Below, piece after piece: positions 26,592 through 34,880 of a stretch of 64,000 nucleotides of DNA. Location: positions 1 through 64,000 of the forward strand of contig NZ_JAHWFK010000057.1 of the NCBI RefSeq assembly GCF_019710575.1, given 5' to 3'. The notes below the pieces were generated by a model. That model did not search any database. It saw nothing but the letters and a program-made list of their open reading frames with translations, and was not told where the DNA came from. A program made the position numbers and the translations under genes. The stretch's first letter is position 1. Every line of letters starts with the position of its first letter. Source of the DNA: Paractinoplanes polyasparticus. Its GTDB lineage: Bacteria > Actinomycetota > Actinomycetes > Mycobacteriales > Micromonosporaceae.

Positions 26592-27305
26592 ATGAGCTGG
26601 TGGGAGCTATACCGGGCTTTCAAGCCGGACGACATCGACCTCGTGTCTTCGAGAAACACACCCGGCTCGTTCCGTGGGTATTTTCTGGGCGACAACGGGA
26701 TCTTGGGACAAGCCGAGTTTTCGAAGGTCGATCTGCGCAAAGTGCTAGCAATCGGAGCGCCTATTCTCCTTGCAACAGGCTTCATTGGCGGGGTCGCTGC
26801 CGCCCCTCGTATAAGACGCTGGTGGGGCGACGAAGCGCTTCCCGCCGCCCGGACGGGGTGGAAGTGGATCACGCGCCAGGATCAGGTTGCTGCTCCTGGC
26901 GTTCCGACTGCGGCCGCTGAGGCCTTTTGCCGGGAGGTTGACGTCGCGCTGGAAGGCAGTCGAGCCAGCATCAGCAGCGCGGAATCTCAGCAGTATCTCC
27001 TCGAGATTCTGATGGCGGCGGCGATCATCGCCGACAGGATGCGGACCCTGTCCAACGCGGACGTCGAAGACGACGCCAGTCTTCCCGAACTGAAGATCGC
27101 GATGCAGAAGCTCACCGCTCGCGAAGTCACAAACACCATTAACCAGATGCTCACGGCAGAGGTCTCGATCCTCGACAACGAGACCTCTGAGCTATTCGCC
27201 AAGATCTTCGGTGGTGGTCATGTCGTGGACGGCGAGTATGTGCCGCTGACGAACGACAAGATCAAGGATGTGTTGAGCCTCGATTCCCCGAGGGACGACT
27301 CCTAG
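26592..27305 (+). CDS. membrane-anchored hypothetical protein, 237 residues
   Basis: The protein begins MSWWELYRAFKPDDIDLVSS, has one membrane helix (VLAIGAPILLATGFIGGVAAAP, about 51-72), and then a soluble, mostly helical part (YLLEILMAAAIIADRMRTLS, AMQKLTAREVTNTINQMLTA, LDNETSELFAKIFGGGHV). I do not recognise the family. Codon choice is less GC-biased than in the eCIS genes, which suggests transfer. It diverges from the AbiJ-like gene, 398 bases away, and could be part of the same defence island; this is a guess from position. ATG is preceded by GGGGAATCGA. Confidence 0.6.
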   Translation: MSWWELYRAFKPDDIDLVSSRNTPGSFRGYFLGDNGILGQAEFSKVDLRKVLAIGAPILLATGFIGGVAAAPRIRRWWGDEALPAARTGWKWITRQDQVAAPGVPTAAAEAFCREVDVALEGSRASISSAESQQYLLEILMAAAIIADRMRTLSNADVEDDASLPELKIAMQKLTAREVTNTINQMLTAEVSILDNETSELFAKIFGGGHVVDGEYVPLTNDKIKDVLSLDSPRDDS

Positions 27306-27332
27306 ATCCTGGTCACGGCAGGTAGGTGGCCC

Positions 27333-28073
27333 CTATCCGGGCTCACGCCAGACGGTCTTGGCGTAACGCTGGGCGGGCTTGGCGGCGAGGCCGAACATCG
27401 CGGCGATGTGCAGCGGGTCACCGTTGGCGGCTCGCGCTTCCTCCAGAATGCGATCTTCGCGGAGTTGGGCCGCGGTGGCGGGCAGGCCGTCGAATAGGCT
27501 GGTGAGCCAGTAGGTGCTGACCGGTCCGCGTTCGTGGGCCGTGCGGCGCGTCAGCAGGAGATGCTGGTTTCCGGTGTCTGGCCAGCGCTGATGCCGGTAG
27601 TTCAGGTAGGCGGCCAGCGCTGCGGCGGTGAACGGGTCCAGGCACCGTCGAGCGGTTCCCAGGTCAATGCGCTTGTCAGGTAGATCGATCTGTTCGAGCG
27701 TCAGGGTGCGGACTTGATGTGGGCATAAGGCATGGACGCCGACGAGCGCCACCACGGTCTGCAGGTTTGGGGCATTCTTGGCCGCGTCGCCGATGGCTTG
27801 TAGCGCTTCGCCGGTCAACGCGGCCGGGGTGCTCGGGTTGGCGCTGCCGATGTGAATCCGTGTAAGTGGATTGGCGAGTACCCGGCGCTGGGCCTTGAGG
27901 ACGCCGAACAGGTCGCGCAAGGCGTGAGCGTCGGAGGTCCGGTGTTTGCGGTCGTCGAGCGCTTTGAGCCTCGGGCGAACAACAAGCAGAACCGAGGACT
28001 GGTCTACCTCTTCAAGCTCGATCGCGAGTACCTCGTTCACGCGACAGCGACCGCAGACAATGGAAACTTGCAC
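27333..28073 (-). pseudogene. tyrosine-recombinase-like remnant
   Basis: The 246-residue frame contains LRDLFGVLKAQRRVLANPLT, LQTVVALVGVHALCPHQVRT and LTLEQIDLPDKRIDLGTARR, WPDTGNQHLLLT and, near its end, FGLAAKPAQRYAKTVW. These recall the catalytic half of phage integrases that end in an xRYA-type motif, but I see none of the R-H-R-Y residues in register. The first 60 residues seem to come from unrelated sequence. Probably an inactive remnant. Confidence 0.5.
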
Positions 28074-28681
28074 ACCACATGCACTGTCACTCCTCTAGGC
28101 TCACCCGATGGCGAGTGGAAGGTCTGGGTAGAGGATTGGACCCCGGATCGTAAGGAATCTGCCTGGCGAAAGCTACGGCTCGACTTCTGGCCGCCGCAGG
28201 CAGACGAGGGCCGCGCACAGCCATGGTGGTGCCGCTGCGGACGACCGAACTATCCCGGCGAGGGAACGGCACATTGGGACGTCAGTCTTAATGTAGTGCC
28301 GAGGCTTCCTCCGAGGGTGATTGCATTGCGCTAACAGCTTCCGGCCATCAGTGGGGATCAGGCGCCGGCACATCCGCTCGTATCGCTGGTTTCAGCTCTC
28401 AGGGCCCTAACCGCTGCGGGTGGCGTTACCGTCGGATTCGCTTGGGCACCGTATGACCTCCTACGGGGACAGGCCGGAGAACCGCTACTGGTTGGGCCGG
28501 TTCCAGTACCTCTGCCAGCGCATGGCATCGAACGATGCATCGAGGTTCACCGGCTCGCTGATGCAGTAGACGGCGCGGCGGACCGGCCCGAGGTCATCGG
28601 GTAGATCCCGCGTGGTTGCATGAGCGGCTGTACGAGCCGGTGGTGCCGATCGACCAGCAGGTCCTCGTCGGCTGGCTCGCT
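28074..28681. other. scraps between the recombinase remnant and hxsC
   Basis: On the plus strand, a frame ending at 28334 reads GLVYLFKLDREYLVHATATA, SPDGEWKVWVEDWTPDRKE and SAWRKLRLDFWPPQADEGRA; this is protein-like but overlaps the recombinase remnant and has no credible start. On the minus strand around 28485-28610 a frame reads AVYCISEPVNLDASFDAMRW and QRYWNRPNQ before a stop. Neither matches a family I know. Both are probably fragments. Confidence 0.35.
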
Positions 28682-29470
28682 TCAATTCGACTGCGCAGCC
28701 AGCGGCTTAATGTGCTCGCTGCGGCGGTCCCGGGAAGAGACGAAGAACCCCCACATTCGGAACGCAACCCGCAGGGTTCACAGGCGGGTAGGTACTCGTT
28801 CTTCCAGTCGCTGATCGAGCGCACCGCCAGCGGACGGACCTGCCGCTCCAGCACGCAGAGCGGGTGGTTGTAGATCTGGGTGCGCACCCGAGCGTGCCGC
28901 AGCAGCAGCGCCGCCTCGGCCAGCTCGGCGCGATAGTCGTACGGGTCGACCCAGACATCGTCCAGGTTGGCCTGGGCCAAGCCAGTGACCTCCAGGCCCA
29001 TCAGCGCCACCTTCTCGACGAACGGCAAGTTGCGCGCAACGAACTCAGCGATCTCGATAATTGCCGGCGCGGTGTGCTTCTGCAGGACCACGCGGATCTC
29101 GATGCGCTGGCCCCGCTCGCCGAGCCGCAGGATCCCGGTGACCGTCTCGTCGAAGGCTCCGTCGGCCTGGACTACGAAGTCGTGGCGGCCGGGCTCCGGG
29201 CCGAACAACGGGATCCCGACCATCAGCCGGGGATTGCCGACCGCGGCATAGCGCTCAGCGAATGCGGCGTCGGCGAAGCGCCGGCCGTTGGACAGCATGT
29301 GCACCGCGGTGTCGGGCAGACGCGAGCGGATCAGGGCAAGCAGCTCGAGGAGCCCGTCGCCGTATAGGGTCGGCTCGCCGCCGGTGAGCCCGAGCTGCGA
29401 GGTGCTGGCCGGCAGCATGCGGACCAGCTCGCCCGCCCGGACCAGCGCATCCCGGCCAATCCGCCTCCGC
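28682..29470 (-). pseudogene. hxsC: hxsC: radical-SAM maturase fragment of a His-Xaa-Ser system
   Basis: The frame reads LVRAGELVRMLPASTSQLGL, TGGEPTLYGDGLLELL, DTAVHMLSNGRRFAD, and near the end CEPCGLRSECGG. These match HxsC, the radical-SAM enzyme of His-Xaa-Ser peptide systems. The N-terminal CxxxCxxC cluster that binds the iron-sulfur cofactor is missing, because homology begins only at about 29470. A one-base loss in the G-run near 28750 takes the C-terminal Cys motif out of frame: the correct ending RGFFVSSRDRRSEHIKPLAA is in the neighbouring frame with its own stop at 28682. No hxsA, hxsB or hxsD is seen. Confidence 0.7.
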
Positions 29471-29508
29471 GGAAGCCGAAGCCGACCCAGGCGCCTCCCC
29501 GGCCGTCA

Positions 29509-29799
29509 GTGTCGCTGACCGCACCCGGTAAGCCGCGTACCACCCCGGCTATCAGAATCGCCGAACGGCCGCCGCACGGCATCGGCCCCGTGCTGATCGA
29601 ACGCCTCGCTGCCGCCGGCTTCCACACGTACGCCGACTACACCGGCCACCGAATACATCGACAGGGCACCCGAGACACGGTGCGTCTGATCCGATCGGAC
29701 GGCTCGGCCGTACAGGTGGCCGGGATCGGTCCCGACAAAGCCATCGCCCTGGACGTCTGGCTCTCGTCCATCCGCCAGGACCGCCCGGGACGCGCCTGA
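29509..29799 (+). CDS. small helix-hairpin-helix protein
   Basis: The 96-residue protein has two helix-hairpin-helix-like motifs: GIGPVLIERLAAAGFHTYAD (about 25-44) and VQVAGIGPDKAIALDVWLSS (about 71-90). Such paired motifs bind the DNA backbone without sequence preference. GTG at 29509 has no strong ribosome-binding site. It may be the C-terminal end of a larger DNA-binding protein, since this region is full of truncations, but the frame is clean and complete from start to stop. Confidence 0.45.
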   Translation: MSLTAPGKPRTTPAIRIAERPPHGIGPVLIERLAAAGFHTYADYTGHRIHRQGTRDTVRLIRSDGSAVQVAGIGPDKAIALDVWLSSIRQDRPGRA

Positions 29800-30055
29800 A
29801 GCGGCGGCCGCGCACCGAGAGTGCTCGGCGTCAAGCAGGTGAGCGCCGCCACGACCGACCAGAGCGCCAACAACCCGCCGACGACGCACCAAGCTGACCC
29901 GCCCGGTCAAATGGCCGCGCCGAGCCACCATTGTTGGAGAACGGCAGGGGCAGAGCCAATCTGACCGGAGGCGCACCGCGCTGCTTCGAGGGGAGCAGAC
30001 CAGGGTGATCAGCGCGGGTGACCGACGGGAGCGCCACCGATGGAATGTTCTGACG

Positions 30056-30500
30056 TTATATGGTGGGAATTACTCGGGTGCCATCGAGGCGGCGGTGCAC
30101 GAACGACAGCATGGAGAACAGGTCGAGGGCGTCCGCTTCGGTCAGATTCCAGAGTCCGGTCGCGCGGGTGGTGTGCGCCGGCGGATTGCGGAATGTGCCG
30201 AAGATGCCTTTGATGAGATTAACGAAGCCGTTTTGCTCGCTGGTGTCGGAGACACTTTGGTACCCGTTGATATGCATGAGTGTCGTACCGATCCTGGGCA
30301 GAAGACAGGCCTCGACGAGGGCGTTGCCGTCGGTGTTGAGGCCGCACATCTGGCGTAGTCGCTGTGCTACTCCTTTGGTGGCCTCGAAGACGGCGTGGAA
30401 CAGCGACTGACGGATGAGTTCTTCGTCGCAGTAGCGGATGACTGCGGGGTGTACTCCTCGGCGGTTCAGTTCGTAGCGGAGGCGGCCGGCGGTCGTCGTC
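30056..30500 (-). pseudogene. TIGR02391-family gene, N-terminally truncated
   Basis: The minus-strand frame reads LRYELNRRGVHPAVIRYCDE, ELIRQSLFHAVFEATKGVAQ, then SDTSEQNGFVNLIKGIFGTF, RNPPAHTT and DALDLFSMLSFVHRRLDGTR. This is the usual TIGR02391 (Ymh) domain, found beside restriction and defence genes. There is no ATG, GTG or TTG upstream of 30349 in the open frame, and at about 30500 the sequence passes into a different gene fragment, so the start has been lost. Confidence 0.6.
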
Positions 30501-30509
30501 GGTTCCTTG

Positions 30510-30850
30510 TTCGTCGGTGGACAGTGGCGCGGCTTCCCATATGGGAGCCGTGCGGTCGGTGTGCGGGAGGGCTCGCGGGTCGATGCCTCGGCGTCGTAGC
30601 GCCGCCCAGACCGGGCGTAGGGCGGCTTCGGGGTCGGTGAGGTAGCCGCTGTGTTTGATCCGGATGAATTGCCAGCCGGCGCGTTCGAGTTCGCGGTCGC
30701 GCTGGAGCCGTTCCCGTATGTGTTAGGGGGTGGTGGGCCGGTCAGGGGTTACGCATTCGACCGCGAGGCGGCCGTTGTCGCCGATGATGACGAGGTCGAT
30801 GGTGGAGCCGCTGATCGGGTATTGGGCTCTGACGGCGTAGTTGCTCTTCG
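30510..30850 (-). pseudogene. REase-like C-terminus of a helicase-type protein
   Basis: One minus-strand frame reads AQYPISGSTIDLVIIGDNGR, LAVECVTPDR, a TAA stop (complement of 30723-30725), then RDRELERAGWQFIRIKHSGY and LTDPEAALRPVWAALRRRGI. This matches the restriction-endonuclease-like end (REase_MTES_1575 type) of large AAA/superfamily-I helicase proteins. Upstream the frame is fused to a glycosidase fragment. It is a dead remnant. Confidence 0.55.
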
Positions 30851-30855
30851 TCTAC

Positions 30856-31560
30856 GGCGACCTTGGCCGGATTCTTGATCAGCGCGGTCAGGGTGGCGTC
30901 GCCGGTCATCGTGGTCACGGCGCGGCCGCTCGCGTCGAGCAGCGTCCCCTTGGTCTGCGCCCCGCCGGTCTTCTGGACGGCGACGCGCAGGTTCGCATCG
31001 CAATAGTCGGCGTCCAGATCGGTGGTGATATAAGCGTCTTGCAGCCGCTCCTCGTTCGTCCGGTAGAGCCACACGTCGCGGAAGATGCCGGAGTAGCGCC
31101 ACTGGTCGACGTCCTCGATGTAGGCGCCGCTGCCCCACCGGTGCACCTGCACGGCGATCGTGTTGCGGCCGGGCTTCAGCCGCTCGGTGATGTCGGACTC
31201 GGCCGGGGTGTAGCCGCCCTGGTCGTAGCCGGTGTAGCCGCCGTTGACCCAGACCAGGTAGTTGCTCGTCACGCCTTCGAAGCGCAGGAACACCCGGCCG
31301 CCGGACCAGCTCGCGGGCAGGTCGAAGGTTTTTACGTACGCGCCGGTGGGGTTGACGTCGCGCGGCACCTTCGGCGGGTCGTCCGGGGCGATGTCGGACG
31401 GGATGTTGCGGAACATCGGATGGTCGATGAAGTCCGGCTGCCACGTGTGCGGCACGCTCGCGGTGGGCCAGCCCGCCGTCGCGGCCCCGCCCGCACGGAA
31501 GGCGACCGGCACGCCGCCCGGCTTGTCGAAGATCTTCAGTTGCCAAGAGAACCACGACAC
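30856..31560 (-). pseudogene. GH2 beta-galactosidase fragment
   Basis: The frame reads ATAGWPTASVPHTWQPDF, PTGAYVKTFDLPASWSGGRV, FLRFEGVTSNYLVWVNGGYT and RYSGIFRDVWLY, the N-terminal sugar-binding and beta-sandwich domains of family-2 glycoside hydrolases. The catalytic TIM barrel is absent and the frame is fused at about 30856 to the REase-like fragment. The original signal peptide or N-terminus is also missing. Its upstream end lies 77 bases from the sortase gene, which marks the left border of the eCIS locus. Confidence 0.75.
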
Positions 31561-31637
31561 CGGGGCGCCCCTCCGTCAATTTCGAAGACAATCGATTTCC
31601 GTATGGGGTGTCAACAGCGGGACGCAAGATGATCGGA

Positions 31638-32402
31638 TCAGGGATGCCACAGCTCGCCGAAGACGATGACATTGCCGCGGTAACGGTGGCGCTCGCGATC
31701 GAAATGGCCGCCGCAGGTGACCAGGCGGAGAACCGGACGGTCGGCGGGGCCGTAGACGGCGTTCGTCGGGAACTCGTCCTTGGGCACGGTGACCACCCGG
31801 CTGACGGCGAACCTGACCACCTCGCCGTCGGCCCGGCGGACCGCGATCGCATCGCCGGGCAGCAGCTCCCGCAGGCCGAAGAACACGGCCGGGCCGTCGC
31901 CGGCCGAGTCCACATGCCCGAGGATCACCGCCGAGCCGGTCTCCCCCGGGCTGGCCAGCGGCCGGTACCAGGCGGCGGGCGCGTCGTCGGACAGCGGCGG
32001 CACTTCAACCGTGCCGTCGGGCCGGCGACCGACGGCCGTCAGCGCGGTCTCGACACCAATGGCCGGGATGCTCAGATGAACCGGCGCCGACCGTGGCCAC
32101 GCGGTCCGCGCCGGCCGGGCGGGGCGGGACGGCCTTTCGGGCCGCACCCGACTGGGCGCGGGCACCGCCGTGCCCGGTGGCCGCGCGTCTGGCCGCCACA
32201 TCTCGGGTCGCCGCACGTCCGGCCGCCACGCCTCCGGTTGCCGTGCCTCGGGTTGCCGCGCATCCGACGGCCGCGCCTCCGACTGCCGCGCGTCCGGTCG
32301 CCGCACCTCCGCCGCGGCGGGGCGCAGGGCGGCGACCACCATGACGGCGCCGCCGAGGGCCAGCACCGCGGCCGTGAGCCTGCGGGCGGTGCCGGGCCGC
32401 AT
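31638..32402 (-). CDS. class F-type sortase
   Basis: The 254-residue protein has one N-terminal membrane helix (LTAAVLALGGAVMVVAALRPA), a charged repeat region (residues about 34-76, with R-P/Q-D/E-A/V-R units), and a sortase domain. Catalytic residues are H163 in ILGHVDS, C230 in RLVTCGG and R242 in RYRGNVIVF. This fits the single-domain class F sortases of actinobacteria, which attach or cleave surface proteins. It is coupled (ATGA at 32402) to a membrane-anchored Pro/Thr-rich protein, its likely partner, and is the last gene of the minus-strand group divergent from the eCIS operon. Confidence 0.88.
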   Translation of the reverse strand: MRPGTARRLTAAVLALGGAVMVVAALRPAAAEVRRPDARQSEARPSDARQPEARQPEAWRPDVRRPEMWRPDARPPGTAVPAPSRVRPERPSRPARPARTAWPRSAPVHLSIPAIGVETALTAVGRRPDGTVEVPPLSDDAPAAWYRPLASPGETGSAVILGHVDSAGDGPAVFFGLRELLPGDAIAVRRADGEVVRFAVSRVVTVPKDEFPTNAVYGPADRPVLRLVTCGGHFDRERHRYRGNVIVFGELWHP

Positions 32403-32887
32403 CAGCGGGCGCGGCGGCGAACCGGCAGCAGCACGAGCACCAACGCCGCGAGCAGGGCGGCTGCTCCGGCCGCGAGCAGGGCGACGGACGGCGACCCGGC
32501 CGCGGTGCTGCCGCCACCCAGCTCCGGCGCCCCGCTGGGGATCGGCGCCACGCTGGTCGACTCGCTCGGCTGCGGGTTGCCGGACGGCGGGTTGTCCGAC
32601 GGAGGCTGGGTGTCCGGAGGCGGGCTGTCGGGCGGGACAACCGGCGGGGACACCGTGGTCGGGGGCACCGTCGTCGGGGGCACCGTCGTCGGCGGGGCGA
32701 CCTGACTCGTCGTGATGGACGGGGTTGGTGTTCCGCCCGCGTCGTCCGGCGTGTCCGACGGCTGGCAGAAGGCGAACAGCAACAAGGCCAGAAGGATGAT
32801 CAGCACCGCCAGCACGATGACGACGATCCGTCGCCGCGGGTTGGACGAGGACGGTGGAGGCGCTGACGAGGTGGGACCGTACGACAA
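32402..32887 (-). CDS. Pro/Thr-rich protein with membrane helices at both ends
   Basis: The 161-residue protein has a basic N-terminus, a first helix (IVVIVLAVLIILLALLLFAF, about 21-40), a Pro/Thr/Ser-rich spacer with repeated PPTTV units, and a C-terminal helix (VALLAAGAAALLAALVLVLL) followed by PVRRRAR. The C-terminal hydrophobic run plus Arg tail is the shape of a cell-wall sorting signal, but no LPxTG or LAxTG motif precedes it (SGAPELGGGST instead). It may therefore be a surface spacer or a non-canonical sortase substrate. Translation is coupled to the sortase gene. Confidence 0.75.
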   Translation of the reverse strand: MSYGPTSSAPPPSSSNPRRRIVVIVLAVLIILLALLLFAFCQPSDTPDDAGGTPTPSITTSQVAPPTTVPPTTVPPTTVSPPVVPPDSPPPDTQPPSDNPPSGNPQPSESTSVAPIPSGAPELGGGSTAAGSPSVALLAAGAAALLAALVLVLLPVRRRAR

Positions 32888-32947
32888 AAGAACCTCCTTG
32901 TTCCGCCGCTGTCGGCTACGCGTTGTCGACGAGCCGCGCCGCCCCCA

Positions 32948-33154
32948 TCAGCGGGCCGAATCCTGGAGCAGGACCTCGGCGGTGTCACGGATCATCCGGC
33001 AGGTGTCGTCCGGGTCGGCCGCGACCAGCCGCCGTTCCTGGGTGCGGTTACGCACGTCCGGGTTGATCAGCACGCTGATGAGCAACCGGCCGCGCTCGAC
33101 CCGCATCGTGACCACGCACACCGCCGTACGCGATATGTCGCTTGCCCGATCCAT
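32948..33154 (-). CDS. small hypothetical protein, 68 residues
   Basis: The protein reads MDRASDISRTAVCVVTMRVE, RGRLLISVLINPDVRNRTQE, and DPDDTCRMIRDTAEVLLQDS. Regular strand-like segments followed by a helix suggest a small folded domain of unknown family. GGAGGGCAC lies just before the ATG at 33154, and the spacing to its neighbours (30-60 bases) places it in the sortase-tyrosinase group. I do not know a function. Confidence 0.65.
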   Translation of the reverse strand: MDRASDISRTAVCVVTMRVERGRLLISVLINPDVRNRTQERRLVAADPDDTCRMIRDTAEVLLQDSAR

Positions 33155-33184
33155 CTCGTGCCCTCCGCAGGTCGCCGGTGGCGG

Positions 33185-34321
33185 TCAGCTCGCCGTCTTC
33201 TTCTCCAGCAGCGTCGCGGTGGCCAAGGTCTCGGACACGACGTTCTTGCGGAGCCAGTCGCAGCGGTCCTGGCGGGCCTTCTCCTTGCATTCCTCGTATT
33301 TCTTGTCCCCGACCAGCTCGACGAGCTTGCGCCGGCCCTCCAGCGAGCAGATCAGCCCGCGGCACAGGCAGTTCTGGAACTCGTTCTGATCAGCGAACCG
33401 GCCGGTGATCCGTACGCGCGCCCATTCGGCCTCCCGGGCCTGGACGTACCAGCGTTTCGGGTCCTTGACCTCGGCCTTCATCGCGGTAGTCAGGTCGTCG
33501 ATCAGCTTCTGCACCGCCTGGACGTTGTCGCCCAGCGCCTTCGGCTCGTTGACCAGCACGTCGTCGAAGTACTTCTCGACCTTCTCGACCCGGGCCCGCA
33601 GGTCGGCGATGCGGTCGGTGGTCCAGTCGCCGCCGAAACCGCAGTCGTCGGGCACGCCGCAGCCGCTGTCGTCCGGGCATTCGGCGATGCAGTCCATGAC
33701 CTGCCCGAACGCGTCGTCGAGCCGCTTCGTGACGTCGGTGTTGAGGTGGATCTGGCAGAGCAGCTCGGCGATGACCTCCTTCTGCTTCTCGGCGGCGGCC
33801 TCGGCGGTGACGCGGGCGACGTCGTACAACCCGCGCGTGGTGTCGAACGCGGTCTGCCGCCTGGCCCGGGCCTCGGCGCTGGCCTTCCACTCCTCGGCCC
33901 GGGCGGCGTCGGCCTGCGCCTGGCATGTGATGTCGTCGATCGCCTCGGTGTCGCAGTCCGACGACGGCGGGCACTTCTTCGCCGGCGGGGTCGGATCCGG
34001 AGTCGGAGTGGGGGTGGGGGTCGGAGTCGGCTCGGGGTAGCCGGGGGCCGACGGGGGCGCGGGGTAACCCGGTGCCGGATCCGGGGTCGGGGTGGGGCCC
34101 GGAGCTGGATATCCGGGTGTCGGATCCGGGGTCGGGGTGGGGCCCGGCGACGGGTATCCGGGCGTCGGATCCGGTGTCGGGGCCGGATACTTCGGGTCGG
34201 GCGGGCCGTAGCTCTGGCCCTGGGCCCGCGATGTGGGAGCCGGGGTCGGCGCGGACTGCGGCTCATACCGGCGCGGCCCGCTGCCGTAACGCGGATCAGG
34301 GGCGGAGGACGAGCTGGTCAT
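33185..34321 (-). CDS. Pro-rich repeat protein with Cys-containing helical domain
   Basis: The 378-residue protein has an N-terminal Pro/Gly/Tyr-rich region (residues about 1-115) with repeated PTPDPTPGYPxPGP units. Then comes a helical, probably coiled-coil domain (KASAEARARRQTAFDTTRGL, AAAEKQKEVIAELLCQIHLN) and a C-terminal part with several Cys residues (IAECPDDSGCGVPDDCGFGG, FQNCLCRGLICSLEGR, DRCDWLRKN). No signal peptide is visible. ATG at 34321 is preceded by AGAAGGA. I do not recognise the family. Its position between a sortase pair and a tyrosinase pair suggests an envelope- or eCIS-related role. Confidence 0.75.
   Translation of the reverse strand: MTSSSSAPDPRYGSGPRRYEPQSAPTPAPTSRAQGQSYGPPDPKYPAPTPDPTPGYPSPGPTPTPDPTPGYPAPGPTPTPDPAPGYPAPPSAPGYPEPTPTPTPTPTPDPTPPAKKCPPSSDCDTEAIDDITCQAQADAARAEEWKASAEARARRQTAFDTTRGLYDVARVTAEAAAEKQKEVIAELLCQIHLNTDVTKRLDDAFGQVMDCIAECPDDSGCGVPDDCGFGGDWTTDRIADLRARVEKVEKYFDDVLVNEPKALGDNVQAVQKLIDDLTTAMKAEVKDPKRWYVQAREAEWARVRITGRFADQNEFQNCLCRGLICSLEGRRKLVELVGDKKYEECKEKARQDRCDWLRKNVVSETLATATLLEKKTAS
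34060..34200 (-). repeat. in-frame tandem repeats encoding PTPDPTPGYP units
   Basis: Within the Pro-rich gene, runs such as GGATCCGGGGTCGGGGTGG recur about every 60 bases (near 34078, 34128 and 34168). They encode two to three copies of a PxPTPTPDPxPGYP unit. Near-identity at base level suggests recent expansion by slippage or recombination. Confidence 0.6.
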
Positions 34322-34352
34322 CGGTCCTTCTCTCTGTGAATCGGTCGGCGAG

Positions 34353-34880
34353 TCATCCGTCGGCCAGGTCCGGTGGGGTGCGGTATGTCTGCAGGTCGAC
34401 GCTCTGGAACCGAAACAGCTCCGGATCCGGCGCCCGGTCCGCACGTCGCGGCGGCCGCCCGATCGGCAGCAGGGTCACCGTGGTGAGTCCCGCGCCGGCG
34501 CCGAGCAGGCGGCGCAGCGGCTCGGTGACGGTCAGGAACGTGGTCAGCGGCGTGAGCTGGTGCGGCGGGCGCAGGTCGGTCGGGTCGAGGCTAAGCTCGG
34601 GCACGTCGCAGTGGCCGAGGTCGCCGAAGCAGCCGCCGTGGCCGAACACGTGGATCCGGCCCGCGTACCCGGCCGCCGGCTCGCGCGGGGTGTCCATCGC
34701 GACGTCGACCCGGTTGAGGAAGACCCGGACCTCGTACGAGGAACCGGCGTGGTCGACCCCCGCGAAGACCAGGTCGGCGCGGGTGAAGCTGTCGCCGGCC
34801 CCGGCATAGGCGAGCGCGACGATCCGGGCCGTGCCGGCGTCGTTCAGGGTGGTTTCGTCGTAGGCGGTCACGGCGCTCAC
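34353..34880 (-). CDS. tyrosinase-partner protein
   Basis: The 175-residue protein reads AYDETTLNDAGTARIVALAY, SSYEVRVFLNRVDVAMDTPR and AGRIHVFGHGGCFGDLGHCD. This sandwich-type sequence resembles the C-terminal region that follows the catalytic domain in plant and bacterial polyphenol oxidases (the part with the FGHGGCxGDxGHC motif). Here it is a separate gene, coupled by GTGA overlap to the catalytic gene. I chose GTG at 34880 for that reason; an upstream start would run inside the tyrosinase gene. It could act as a shielding or copper-loading partner, which is inference. Confidence 0.75.
   Translation of the reverse strand: MSAVTAYDETTLNDAGTARIVALAYAGAGDSFTRADLVFAGVDHAGSSYEVRVFLNRVDVAMDTPREPAAGYAGRIHVFGHGGCFGDLGHCDVPELSLDPTDLRPPHQLTPLTTFLTVTEPLRRLLGAGAGLTTVTLLPIGRPPRRADRAPDPELFRFQSVDLQTYRTPPDLADG

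Noticed and set aside
27852..28334. A 160-codon plus-strand gene.
   Set aside because: The second half is protein-like, but the first half is antisense to the recombinase remnant, and there is no credible start or ribosome-binding site.
34060..34200. CRISPR-like regular repeats.
   Set aside because: The repeats lie in frame within a coding region, have no spacers and encode Pro-rich units. No CRISPR array or cas gene was seen in the window.
33158..34339. 393-codon plus-strand frame opposite the Pro-rich protein.
   Set aside because: Its length comes from the repeat-rich GC sequence; the minus frame has a good ribosome-binding site and a structured Cys domain.
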